DNA of 64,000 nucleotides, taken from the NCBI GenBank assembly GCA_022826965.1, contig JAJDTU010000002.1, forward strand, positions 1 through 64,000, written 5' to 3'. Source of the stretch: Dehalococcoidia bacterium. Its GTDB lineage: Bacteria; Chloroflexota; Dehalococcoidia; Bin125. The translations under genes and the position numbers were made by a program. Positions 41,970 to 50,159 of the stretch are shown in pieces (the stretch's first letter is position 1; the number at the start of each line of letters is the position of its first letter). Under the pieces are notes generated by a model, which saw nothing but the letters and a program-made list of their open reading frames with translations, searched no databases and was not told the DNA's origin.

Positions 41970-43240
41970 TGGCCGCGAACGTGTCCTCGACTGCGCGCCG
42001 GGTCGTCATTACCGGCGTCGGAGCCGTCACACCCGTCGGCAATGACATGCCGACGACATGGCGCAACCTGATCGCGGGTCAAAGCGGGGTTGGCCGGATC
42101 GAGCGGTTCGATCCCGACCACTGGGGCGTCAAAACACCGGTCGCTGCCGAAGTCCGGGACTGGGATCCGGAACCACTGCTGCCCGACGCCAAGGCGTTGC
42201 GCCACATGGACCTCAACACGCAGTACGGCATGGTCGCCGGTCTGGAAGCGCTGTCCGACTCCGGTCTGGAGATCAACGAGGACAACCAACACCGCGTCGG
42301 TATCATTTTCGGCTCCGGCGGCGGCGGTATGGAGCTCGTCACCCGCTGGCAGGACACGCTGGTCAATCGCGGCGCGCGCCGCGTGTCTCCGTTCGCCATG
42401 CCCAACCTGATCGCCGATGCCGCCTCCGGACACCTCTCGATCGCGACGGGCGCAACCGGGCCCAACTACTCGCCGACCTCCGCCTGTGCAACAGGCGCAA
42501 ACGCAGTCGCCGACGGGTTACTGCACATCAAGGCCGGACGTGCCGACGCGCTGCTGGTTGGCGGCTCCGAGGCGATCATCCTGCCGCTCTTCCATATCTG
42601 CTTCGAGCGTATGGGCGTGCTGGCGACGCCGGCCGAGCCGCTGACGGCATCCTGCGCCCCCTACGACCTGCATCGCAACGGGTTCGTCCCGGGCGAGGGC
42701 GCGGCGGCGATGATGATCGAGGACCTTGAACACGCCCTCGATCGCGGCGCGCCGATCTACGCCGAGGTCATCGGCGGCGGTTCGGCCAATGACGCTCACG
42801 ACATCGCACAGCCGGAATCGCACGGTCGCGGGCTGATGGTCAGCGTGCAACAGGCGATGGAGGAGTCAGAGATTGATCCCGGTGCCGTCGGTTATGTTTC
42901 TACACACGGCACGGCGACCAGACTCGGAGACCAAGTCGAGGTGACCGCGATCAAGCGGATGTTCGGATCGCATGCCGACGACCTGGCGATATCGTCCATC
43001 AAACCCGCGACGGGTCACATGATGGGCGCGTCGGGGGCACTGGAAGTGATCGTTTCCGCCATGGTGCTGAAAGAAGGCCTCGCTCCTCCGACGCTCAACT
43101 ACGAGACGCCGGATCCGGAGTTGGACATCGACGTGATTCCCAACGAGGCGCGCGAACTGAACACGGAAGCCGCGCTCTCGTTCTCGGTCGGATTGGGCGG
43201 ACACAACGCGGCCGTCCTGTTGAAGCGTTTCGACGAGTGA
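41969..43240 (+). CDS. fabF: 3-oxoacyl-ACP synthase II (first of two)
   Basis: A 423-residue KAS II condensing enzyme. The catalytic Cys is in TSACATGANAV, the two histidines in HGTATRLGD and TGHMMGASG. The start is RRVVITGVGAVTPVGNDM. It elongates acyl-ACP by condensing it with malonyl-ACP. The GTG at 41969 shares a base with the fabD stop (TAGTG), so translation is coupled. A second KAS gene follows with a four-base overlap, and both keep the full Cys-His-His set. Confidence 0.93.
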   Translation: MAANVSSTARRVVITGVGAVTPVGNDMPTTWRNLIAGQSGVGRIERFDPDHWGVKTPVAAEVRDWDPEPLLPDAKALRHMDLNTQYGMVAGLEALSDSGLEINEDNQHRVGIIFGSGGGGMELVTRWQDTLVNRGARRVSPFAMPNLIADAASGHLSIATGATGPNYSPTSACATGANAVADGLLHIKAGRADALLVGGSEAIILPLFHICFERMGVLATPAEPLTASCAPYDLHRNGFVPGEGAAAMMIEDLEHALDRGAPIYAEVIGGGSANDAHDIAQPESHGRGLMVSVQQAMEESEIDPGAVGYVSTHGTATRLGDQVEVTAIKRMFGSHADDLAISSIKPATGHMMGASGALEVIVSAMVLKEGLAPPTLNYETPDPELDIDVIPNEARELNTEAALSFSVGLGGHNAAVLLKRFDE

Positions 43241-44511
43241 GCGCGCCCACCCGAGCAACCGAACGTCCGCCCGAAGAGCGCATCGTGATCACCGGAATTG
43301 GACCGGTGACCCCGATCGGCGTGGGGGTCGACGCATTCTGGACTTCGCTGACGCAGGGTCGATCGGGTGCGCGTCGCGTGCCTGATCTGGTCGATGCCGG
43401 GCTGAAGGTACAGATCGCCGCCGACATACCCGACTTCGATCCGTCCGAGTACATGGAACCCAAGTCCGCGCGCCGCATGGCGCGATTCGCGCAACTCGCG
43501 GTCGCGGCTTCGCGGCTCGCCGTCGAGGACGCAGGTCTGGACCTGACCGAACACGATCCCGAGCGCGTCGCTGCCGTGATCAACACGGGCGGCGGCGGTG
43601 TGACGACGATCTCTCAGCAGACCGAAGTCCTGAACAGCAAGGGGCCGGGACGAGTCTCGGCGATGTTCGTGCCGATGATGGCCGGCAACATGGCCTCCTG
43701 CCAGGTCTCGATCCAGCTCGGATTGCGCGGACCGGCGTTGACCTCATTGGCCGCCTGCGCAGCCAGCATCTACGCCTTCATTGACGGCCGGCAACTCCTG
43801 CTCGGCGGTGAGGCCGACCTTGCGCTGACCGGCGGGACCGAGTCAAACGTCTCCGCGCTCGGCATCTCCGGGCTGGCCAACATGCAGGCGCTGTCACGTC
43901 GCAACGACGATCCCGAGGCCGCATCGCGACCGTTCGACAAGGATCGCGACGGCTTTGTCTTCGGCGAGGGCGCCGTCGTCTGCGTCACCGAGTCGCTCGC
44001 CTGCGCACGTGAGCGTGGGGCGCGAATCTATGCCGAGGTGCTCGGCGGCGGTCGAACGGCCGATGCGTATCACATCACAGCGCCAGACCCGGACGGGGAC
44101 GGCGCGGCCCGAGCGATGTCGGCGGCGCTGCGCAATTCGGGACTGAACCCCGAAGAGATCGGCTACATCTGCGCTCACGGCACCTCGACTCCACTCAACG
44201 ACGCGATCGAGACACGCGCGATTCGAACCGTGTTCGGCGATCACGCCGACCATCTCGCGGTCTCCTCGGTCAAGTCGATGACCGGCCACCTGATGGGCGC
44301 TGCCGGCGCGCTATCCGGCGCCGCGACGGCGCTGGCGCTCTACCACGGCGTGTTGCCGCCGACGATCAACCACGAGACGCCCGATCCGGATTGTGACCTC
44401 GATTATGTCCCGAATGAGGCGCGCGATTGCGGCCTGAATGTCGCGCTCGTCAACGGCTTCGGTTTCGGTGGACAGAACGGGGTCGTCGCGCTCTCGCGGA
44501 TTGAGAACTGA
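43237..44511 (+). CDS. 3-oxoacyl-ACP synthase II (second of two)
   Basis: A 424-residue KAS II-type enzyme. Catalytic Cys in LAACAASIYAF, histidines in HGTSTPLND and TGHLMGAAG. It starts RIVITGIGPVTPIGVGVD. It is clearly a relative of the preceding FabF but well diverged, so the two probably differ in chain length or substrate rather than being a recent copy. The catalytic Cys is kept, so it is not a chain-length-factor type partner. GTG 43237 overlaps the previous stop. The acyl carrier protein gene follows after 70 bases. Confidence 0.9.
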   Translation: MSAPTRATERPPEERIVITGIGPVTPIGVGVDAFWTSLTQGRSGARRVPDLVDAGLKVQIAADIPDFDPSEYMEPKSARRMARFAQLAVAASRLAVEDAGLDLTEHDPERVAAVINTGGGGVTTISQQTEVLNSKGPGRVSAMFVPMMAGNMASCQVSIQLGLRGPALTSLAACAASIYAFIDGRQLLLGGEADLALTGGTESNVSALGISGLANMQALSRRNDDPEAASRPFDKDRDGFVFGEGAVVCVTESLACARERGARIYAEVLGGGRTADAYHITAPDPDGDGAARAMSAALRNSGLNPEEIGYICAHGTSTPLNDAIETRAIRTVFGDHADHLAVSSVKSMTGHLMGAAGALSGAATALALYHGVLPPTINHETPDPDCDLDYVPNEARDCGLNVALVNGFGFGGQNGVVALSRIEN

Positions 44512-44516
44512 GCGCT

Positions 44517-44522
44517 TACCCT
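44517..44522 (+). promoter_or_regulatory. Putative -10 box TACCCT before acpP
   Basis: TACCCT lies 59 bases before the acyl carrier protein ATG, right after the preceding stop codon. A separate promoter would fit the high demand for this protein. GGAG stands seven bases before the ATG. Confidence 0.35.
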
Positions 44523-44581
44523 CAAACCACGACCACGCCGACATCTGACAGCCCGCTGTTCTGTTTGACGGGAGTAGCCAT

Positions 44582-44845
44582 ATGTCCGACGACACCAGCC
44601 TGCTCGCCCGCGTTGCGACTCTCGTCGCCGACCAACTCCGTCAACCGTTGGACAACGTCACGGCGGACGCCCACCTGATTGATGACCTCGACGCCGATTC
44701 ACTCGACATTGTGGACCTGACCATCGCCGTTGAGGAGGAGTTCTCGACCGACGACATCCAGCTTGAGATTCCCGAAGAGGACGCGGCGGATATTCGCACC
44801 GTGCAGGATCTGATCGATTACCTCACGAACGCGGGCATCACATAG
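44582..44845 (+). CDS. acpP: Acyl carrier protein
   Basis: An 87-residue acidic four-helix carrier. The phosphopantetheine attachment serine is in DDLDADSLDIVDL, followed by the usual helix II residues IAVEEEF. It carries growing acyl chains between the Fab enzymes. It is slightly longer than E. coli ACP because of a small acidic insert (IPEEDAADI). GGAG stands seven bases upstream. Position after fabD and the two KAS genes confirms the role. Confidence 0.94.
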   Translation: MSDDTSLLARVATLVADQLRQPLDNVTADAHLIDDLDADSLDIVDLTIAVEEEFSTDDIQLEIPEEDAADIRTVQDLIDYLTNAGIT

Positions 44846-44847
44846 CG

Positions 44848-45147
44848 ATGCCCCTGCGTCGCATCTCTGCGAGCGCAGGAGGCGCGATCAACCCAACGGC
44901 AGCCGACCTCGCATCCGAAGCGATCCGCCTGCCGGCCGGCCAGCGTGTCCTCAATCGCCAGACGAACGCCGCGACCGCGCTGATCGTGGCCGAGGGCGAG
45001 GTCGCGATCGGGACCCTGGACGACAACGCCACGCTCACGGCCGGCGAGGGTGTGCTGCTCGAAGCAGATTCGCCCTATTCGCTCATCGCGGAGGCCGACT
45101 CGCTGGCGCTGCTCTTCTCGGTGCCGTCGGACGGCGCCGGCGCCTAG
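44848..45147 (+). CDS. Small cupin-like protein
   Basis: A 99-residue protein whose strands LIVAEGEVAIGTLDD, ATLTAGEGVLLEADSPYSL and DSLALLFSV resemble a single cupin barrel lacking the metal-binding histidines. It begins two bases after the acyl carrier protein stop, so it is co-translated. Role unknown; a regulatory or small-molecule binding role in lipid metabolism is only a guess. It overlaps the convergent truB stop by four bases. Confidence 0.65.
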   Translation: MPLRRISASAGGAINPTAADLASEAIRLPAGQRVLNRQTNAATALIVAEGEVAIGTLDDNATLTAGEGVLLEADSPYSLIAEADSLALLFSVPSDGAGA

Positions 45148-46061
45148 CTCGCTGCGAGCACTTTCTCGGGCTGCCAGGTGGCTGCGCTGAGTTCATCCCG
45201 ACGGAGCACAGCAGCCACCTCGTTGTCGGCGTTGAGCGCCAGCGCTCGGTCCCAGCCGTCGACCGGAGTGTGTCGGATCTTCTGTCCCCGTTTGATGCGC
45301 TGCAACTGCTCGCCGTGAAGGTGGAAGTGGGGCCAGTCCGGGAACAGCTCGGCCGGCGACTCGGACAGGGCCCAGATGTCGCCTGCTTCGGCGGCGGATG
45401 CCAGCGCTTCCGGAGAATGACCATCACTCGCCAGGCGATCACCGATCCTCGTCCGGCGCATCTCAACCACGTGAGCGCCGCAGCCAAGCGCCTCGCCGAA
45501 ATCGCGCGCGATTGCCCGGACGTACGTCCCGGTACTCACCGACATCGCCAGGCGGACGAGTGGCAGTTCGAGATCCGTTGCTCGCAGCTCATGGATCGTG
45601 ACCGCGCGGGCATCGATCTCAACATGCTCGCCGGCCCGAGCCGAACGATACGCGGCAACGCCGTCGCGTTTCACCGCGCTGAACTGGGGTGGCACCTGTT
45701 CGATCTCGCCGCGGAATCGTCCTAACACCGCGTCAATCTCCCCGGCTGTCAGTGAAGGCACGTCGGCCGTCGAAATCACCTGTCCGTCGCTGTCATCGGT
45801 GTCAGTGGCCTGACCGAGCAGGATGGTCGCCTCGTACGACTTGCGGTACGGGGCGAGGTACTCGTTGAGTCGGGTTGCCGCGCCGACGAAGATCGGCAAC
45901 AGCCCGCTGGCCAGCGGATCGAGCGTGCCTCCGTGGCCAACCCGACGCAATCCCGTCCAGCGCCTGAGGTCCCGCACGATGTCGTGCGAAGTCGGACCAG
46001 TCGGCTTGTCCACGAGAAAGACGGCGCCGGGGTGATGCGCCTCCTTGCGCCGCCGACTCAT
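45144..46061 (-). CDS. truB: tRNA pseudouridine-55 synthase
   Basis: A 305-residue enzyme that makes pseudouridine 55 in the T loop of tRNAs. The catalytic aspartate is in GHGGTLDPLASGLLP, preceded by LVDKPTGPTSHDIV. YEATILLGQATDTDD and the PPQFSAVKRDG segment are also diagnostic. The C-terminal part (about 230-305) is a short PUA-like domain. ATG 46061 overlaps the rbfA stop (ATGA). It ends the translation block nusA-infB-rbfA-truB on the minus strand. Confidence 0.94.
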   Translation of the reverse strand: MSRRRKEAHHPGAVFLVDKPTGPTSHDIVRDLRRWTGLRRVGHGGTLDPLASGLLPIFVGAATRLNEYLAPYRKSYEATILLGQATDTDDSDGQVISTADVPSLTAGEIDAVLGRFRGEIEQVPPQFSAVKRDGVAAYRSARAGEHVEIDARAVTIHELRATDLELPLVRLAMSVSTGTYVRAIARDFGEALGCGAHVVEMRRTRIGDRLASDGHSPEALASAAEAGDIWALSESPAELFPDWPHFHLHGEQLQRIKRGQKIRHTPVDGWDRALALNADNEVAAVLRRDELSAATWQPEKVLAAS

Positions 46062-46486
46062 GAGTCGCCGCCGCTCGCGGGCAGAGCGCGGATCCGCTCC
46101 TGAATCTCGGCCGAGCCGGCGATCCGAGGATCGAGCTCGAACGTGGGCCATGGGACGCGCTTCAGATGCAGGCGTCGCCGGATCGTGCGGTGAACGAACG
46201 CGGCCGCACGATCGAGGGCATCGATCGCATCGGCAGCGTTCCGCGCCTGCGCCTCTGCGGTTGTGCTCGGCTCCGACATCACGGAGACATAGACTCGGGC
46301 GTTACGCAGATCCCGAGAGGCGCGAACTTCCGTCACACTGAGCAACGCCACGTCGAGCCGTGGGTCCTTCAGTTCGCGCGAGACCACCTCCGCGATCGTG
46401 TCGCGCAGCAAGTCGTTGACGCGTTCCATGCGGTCAACGCCGCCCGCGTCGCGGGTCGCGCCGAATGGTCGTGTGTTGCGTGCCAT
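46058..46486 (-). CDS. rbfA: Ribosome-binding factor A
   Basis: A 142-residue KH-type protein needed for 16S rRNA 5'-end maturation and cold adaptation. Recognised from RMERVNDLLRDTIAEVVSRE, the strand VTEVRASRDLRNARVYVSVM and the helix after it. The C-terminal part (VPWPTFELDPRIAGSAEIQ) is where RbfA usually reads LPxLxFxxDxSxxxxxxI. It lies 27 bases after infB and overlaps truB. Confidence 0.92.
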   Translation of the reverse strand: MARNTRPFGATRDAGGVDRMERVNDLLRDTIAEVVSRELKDPRLDVALLSVTEVRASRDLRNARVYVSVMSEPSTTAEAQARNAADAIDALDRAAAFVHRTIRRRLHLKRVPWPTFELDPRIAGSAEIQERIRALPASGGDS

Positions 46487-46513
46487 CTGCGCTGCCTGGA
46501 TGCGCTGTCTGGA

Positions 46514-48373
46514 CTAGCGCGCGACGTTGCGGATTTCGCCACCCTGGACGATCCGCGACTGGGTTTCGATGTGGAAGAACTCGAGTTGGTCGCCGGCCTC
46601 GAAGCCGTCATACCGCGCCAGCGCCACGCCGAACTCCTGGCCGGCGTCGACCTCCTGCACGGAGTCCTGGAATCGTCGCAGGCTGGAGATGTGAGACTCC
46701 GCGATCTGCTCTCCACCGCGGTAGACATGCACTTGCGCGTCGCTGCGGATTGAGCCGTCGAGCGAGCGGCAGCCGGCGATGTTGCCCAGGCCGCGAATCG
46801 GGAAGACCTGCAGCACCTCTGCGTGTCCGTCGACGACCTGCATCTGGACTGGCTCCAGCAGGCCGCTGATTGCCGCCTCGACTTCTTCGATCACGTCATA
46901 GATGATCGCGTAGGTGCGAATCTCGACGCCTTCTTGTTCCGCCAGGCGCTCCGCGCCAGGCTCGACAGGCGTGCTGAACGCGATCACCAGTCCTTCGGAG
47001 GCGAGCGCCAGATTGACATCCGCGACCGAGACCGGACCGGCCGCCGCGTGGATGACCTTGACCGCGACTTCCTCGTTCGAGAGTTGCTCGAGCGAATCGC
47101 GCAAGGCCTCGACCGAGCCGACGACGTCGGTCTTGACGATCAGGTTGAGCGCCGATACGTCGCCGCGGGAAATCTCGCCGAAGAGCGCGTCGAGTGTGGC
47201 CGAGTGCTGGACCTGCGCATCCCGAGCCTCGCGCTCCCGTCGCGCCCGCTCGTAGACGCGCTTCGCCTCGCGGTCGCTCTCGGCAACACGGAACGGATCA
47301 CCGGCATCGGCGACATCGTGCAGTCCCAGGACGACGACCGGCGTCGAAGGGCCGGCCTCGCGGATGCGCTTGCCGACGAAGTCGGTCATCGCCTTGATTC
47401 GTCCCCACGTCTGCCCAACCAGGACCGGGTCGCCCTGTCGCAGCGTTCCCTTCTGTACCAACAGCGTCGTGCGCGGTCCCTGGCGTCGATCAAGCTCGGC
47501 CTCCAGCACCACGCCGGCCGCCAGACGATCCGGATTGGCGGAGAACTCGGAAATGTCTGCAACCAGCAGCAGCGTGTCGAGCAAATCGGTCATGCCGTCA
47601 CCACGCGTCGCAGAGACTGGTACCAGCGGCACTTCCCCGCCGTACTCCTCGATCTGCACGCCGACATCGGCAAGCGCGGCCTTGACCCGGTCCGGGTTGA
47701 TGTTGTCGAGGTCCATCTTGTTCAGGGCCACGACATACGGCACGCCGGCGGCGTGGATGTGATTGATCGCCTCCCGCGTCTGCGGCATCACGCCGTCATT
47801 CGCGGCCACGACCAGGATGGCGATGTCGGTCGCATGCGCGCCGCGCGCGCGCATCTCGGTAAACGCTGCGTGGCCGGGCGTATCGATGAACGTGATCAGC
47901 CGGTCTTTGGCGGTCGCCTGATACGCCCCGACCTGCTGCGTGATCCCGCCGGCCTCGCCTTCGGCGACATTGGCGTCGCGGATGTAGTCGAGCAACGACG
48001 TCTTGCCGTGGTCAACGTGACCGAGCACCGCCACAACCGGCGGTCGATCACGCAGACTGGCGGGATCCTCGTCCTCTTCCTCGGGGGCGCCGAGGATATC
48101 GATCGTCGACGGCGCTTCCACTTCCTCGACGACATCGCCGGCTTCCTCAGGATCGAAGCCGCGATCCATCGCCACGATCGCCGCCGTGCCGTAGTCGAGT
48201 GTCTTCGACACGTCCGCCATGATCCCGTTCGTCATCAGCGTCTTGATGATGGCGACGGGCGTCTCGTTGAGCAGGTCGGCGAGTTCGCGCACGGTCAGCG
48301 TGCGCGGAATCAAGACCGTGCTCTCGGCCGGCGTCTGGCCTTGCGGTTGTCGAATGGTCTGTTGTGTGGCCAT
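46514..48373 (-). CDS. infB: Translation initiation factor IF-2
   Basis: A 619-residue GTPase placing initiator tRNA on the ribosome. After a short N-terminal IF2-N-like domain ([20 protein letters not shown]) and an acidic linker, the G domain shows GHVDHGKT (118-125), DTPGHAAF and NKMD. Domains II, III and IV follow. The protein is at the short end for bacterial IF-2 because the N-terminal region is only about 110 residues. CGGAG lies before ATG 48373. Operon with nusA upstream and rbfA downstream. Confidence 0.95.
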   Translation of the reverse strand: MATQQTIRQPQGQTPAESTVLIPRTLTVRELADLLNETPVAIIKTLMTNGIMADVSKTLDYGTAAIVAMDRGFDPEEAGDVVEEVEAPSTIDILGAPEEEDEDPASLRDRPPVVAVLGHVDHGKTSLLDYIRDANVAEGEAGGITQQVGAYQATAKDRLITFIDTPGHAAFTEMRARGAHATDIAILVVAANDGVMPQTREAINHIHAAGVPYVVALNKMDLDNINPDRVKAALADVGVQIEEYGGEVPLVPVSATRGDGMTDLLDTLLLVADISEFSANPDRLAAGVVLEAELDRRQGPRTTLLVQKGTLRQGDPVLVGQTWGRIKAMTDFVGKRIREAGPSTPVVVLGLHDVADAGDPFRVAESDREAKRVYERARREREARDAQVQHSATLDALFGEISRGDVSALNLIVKTDVVGSVEALRDSLEQLSNEEVAVKVIHAAAGPVSVADVNLALASEGLVIAFSTPVEPGAERLAEQEGVEIRTYAIIYDVIEEVEAAISGLLEPVQMQVVDGHAEVLQVFPIRGLGNIAGCRSLDGSIRSDAQVHVYRGGEQIAESHISSLRRFQDSVQEVDAGQEFGVALARYDGFEAGDQLEFFHIETQSRIVQGGEIRNVAR

Positions 48374-48398
48374 GGGATGCTCCGATTAATCAGGGTAT

Positions 48399-48426
48399 GT
48401 CAGTGGCGCTCGTTAATGGCACTGAC
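48399..48426. other. Seven-pair inverted repeat in nusA-infB gap
   Basis: GTCAGTG and CACTGAC are perfect inverted repeats around a 14-base loop, 25 bases before the infB start. It could be a transcript processing site or a weak attenuator. The rest of the 143-base gap holds no gene that I can support. Confidence 0.3.
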
Positions 48427-48516
48427 GAAGCAAGGGCGAACATGGGAATCCTTCGTTCTGCGCGGGGCTGGAACCCGCGTCCTCGACAGACGGCAGGGTG
48501 ACTCGAACAGCGTGGC

Positions 48517-50001
48517 TTAGAACTCTTCCTCGTACTCCATGTACTCGGCGTACGGATCCTCCTCAAGACCCTCGTCGGTCTCGTGGTACCGCGGTCGCCG
48601 TCGACGCCGATCGCGTTGCTGCTGCTGTTCCTCCTCGCGGCGGAGCAAATCCTCGCCAAAGCGAATCTGTCCGTCGTCGCGAGCCGCCGGCGCAAGCTCG
48701 GTGGCCTGCAGGACCGGTTCGAGTTCCGGCTCTTCCTCGACGACTTCCGGCTCAGGCTGCGGCTGCGGCGCGGGAGTAGCGACTTCAACCGGCGGCGGAG
48801 GCGGAGGCGTGGCAACGGGCGGTTCGGCTCGAGGCCCAACTCGCGGCCCAACTTCCGGCGTAGCGCGGACCGGCTCCGGCTCGACCACGGGCTCGGGCTC
48901 GAGGGCGATCTCCTCCTGGGGAGCGAACGGGCCGCGACCCTCTTGCTGGAGGCGTTCGGCCACCGTCTGCGGCTTGATGTCAATCCGGAACCCGGTCAGT
49001 CGGGCGGCCAGGCGCGCGTTCTGACCCTCGCGGCCAATCGCGAGGCTGAGCTGCATGTCGGGCACGGCGCATTCGGCCGTGTTGGTCTCCTGGTCGATGC
49101 GCACGGCGAGAATCTGAGCTGGACTCAGTGCATGCTCGACGAACCGGCGCGGATCCCGATCCCACTGGATCACATCGACGCGCTCGCCGTGGAGCTCGTT
49201 GACGATGTTCTGGATACGCATCGCGCGCATGCCAATGCAACTGCCGACCGGGTCGACGCCCGACTGGCGCGACCAGACCGCAATCTTGGTGCGGTGCCCG
49301 GGCTCGCGGGCGACGCCTCGAATCTCGACGACACCGCGCATAATCTCCGGTACTTCAAGCTCGAACAGGCGGCGCACGAACTCCGGCCGCGAACGCGAGA
49401 TCACGATCTGCGGTCCCTTGTTGGCGCGCAAGACCTCAACCATGATCGCCTTGACCCGCTGGCCCGTGCGATATCGCTCCATCCGCACCTGTTCCTGCGC
49501 TGGCATCACCGTCTCGGTGTGGTCGCTCAACTCGACGATCACCTGGTGCGGCTCGACGCGCTGCACATCGCCGCTGACGATTCCGCCTTCTTCGCCCGAG
49601 TACTTCGAGAAGACCGCTTCGCGTTCGGCCTCGCGCAGCGCTTGCAGCACGACCTGCTTGGCGGTCTGCGCCTCGATCCTCCCGCCGACGTTGTCGACGT
49701 CGTGCTGCTCCCGCAGCGTCGAGCCGACGCCGACGCTCGGGTCGCTCAGCCGCGCGCGTTCCAGTTCGATCTGTAGGTCCGGGTCGGCGATGTCTTCCTC
49801 AATCTCGACGACCTCGCGCTCCGACCAGACTTCCATGCCGCCGTCGTATCGGTCGATCTTGACCATCACATTGCCGGGCAACTCGTAGCGGCGCTTGACC
49901 GCGGCAGCCATGCCGCGCTCAACCGCGTGGAAGATCACCTCATCGTCGAGATTCTTGTCGGAGTGGAGCTGCTTGATGGCAAGCAGGAAGTCAGTTTTCA
50001 T
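48517..50001 (-). CDS. nusA: Transcription termination/antitermination factor NusA
   Basis: A 494-residue RNA-polymerase-bound factor. The N-terminal polymerase-binding domain (1-125, starts MKTDFLLAIKQLHSDKN) is followed by S1 (about 130-200), KH1 (DPVGSCIGMRAMRIQ) and KH2 (LSLAIGREGQNARLAARL). The last 150 residues are not a domain but a Pro/Glu/Arg-rich tail ending DPYAEYMEYEEEF. ATG 50001 is chosen because homologues begin there. No rimP precedes it and no ylxR follows it, unlike most bacterial nusA operons. It heads the operon with infB. Confidence 0.94.
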   Translation of the reverse strand: MKTDFLLAIKQLHSDKNLDDEVIFHAVERGMAAAVKRRYELPGNVMVKIDRYDGGMEVWSEREVVEIEEDIADPDLQIELERARLSDPSVGVGSTLREQHDVDNVGGRIEAQTAKQVVLQALREAEREAVFSKYSGEEGGIVSGDVQRVEPHQVIVELSDHTETVMPAQEQVRMERYRTGQRVKAIMVEVLRANKGPQIVISRSRPEFVRRLFELEVPEIMRGVVEIRGVAREPGHRTKIAVWSRQSGVDPVGSCIGMRAMRIQNIVNELHGERVDVIQWDRDPRRFVEHALSPAQILAVRIDQETNTAECAVPDMQLSLAIGREGQNARLAARLTGFRIDIKPQTVAERLQQEGRGPFAPQEEIALEPEPVVEPEPVRATPEVGPRVGPRAEPPVATPPPPPPVEVATPAPQPQPEPEVVEEEPELEPVLQATELAPAARDDGQIRFGEDLLRREEEQQQQRDRRRRRPRYHETDEGLEEDPYAEYMEYEEEF

Positions 50002-50111
50002 GCGGCTGTCTTCTTGTCCGGAGACCCTACGGAACGCGGTGCGATGTGATCCGTGCGTGTCGCGCAGGATCAGACAGGGCAGCCCGACCCCCACCCGACA
50101 TCCACGATCTG

Positions 50112-50117
50112 ACTATA
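50112..50117 (-). promoter_or_regulatory. Putative -10 box TATAGT of the nusA operon
   Basis: TATAGT preceded by GTG lies about 110 bases before the nusA start in the 158-base gap after proS. It resembles the GTGTATACT of the ABC operon. A rim of dyad sequence (TTGAT/ATCAA) lies beside it. Confidence 0.4.
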
Positions 50118-50159
50118 CACGTCCCCTTGATCGTGAACGGCGTCTGTATCAAGTGGGTG

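Noticed and set aside
48462-48478. tRNA-like T-arm (GCGGG-TTCCAGC-CCCGC) on the minus strand between nusA and infB
   Set aside because: No matching anticodon arm, D-arm or acceptor stem could be folded around it, and the T-loop does not fit TTCRANY.
46823-48520. Long open frame (565 codons) on the plus strand opposite infB
   Set aside because: It is the antisense of a clear IF-2 gene; long antisense frames are expected in high-GC coding DNA, and the protein resembles no family.
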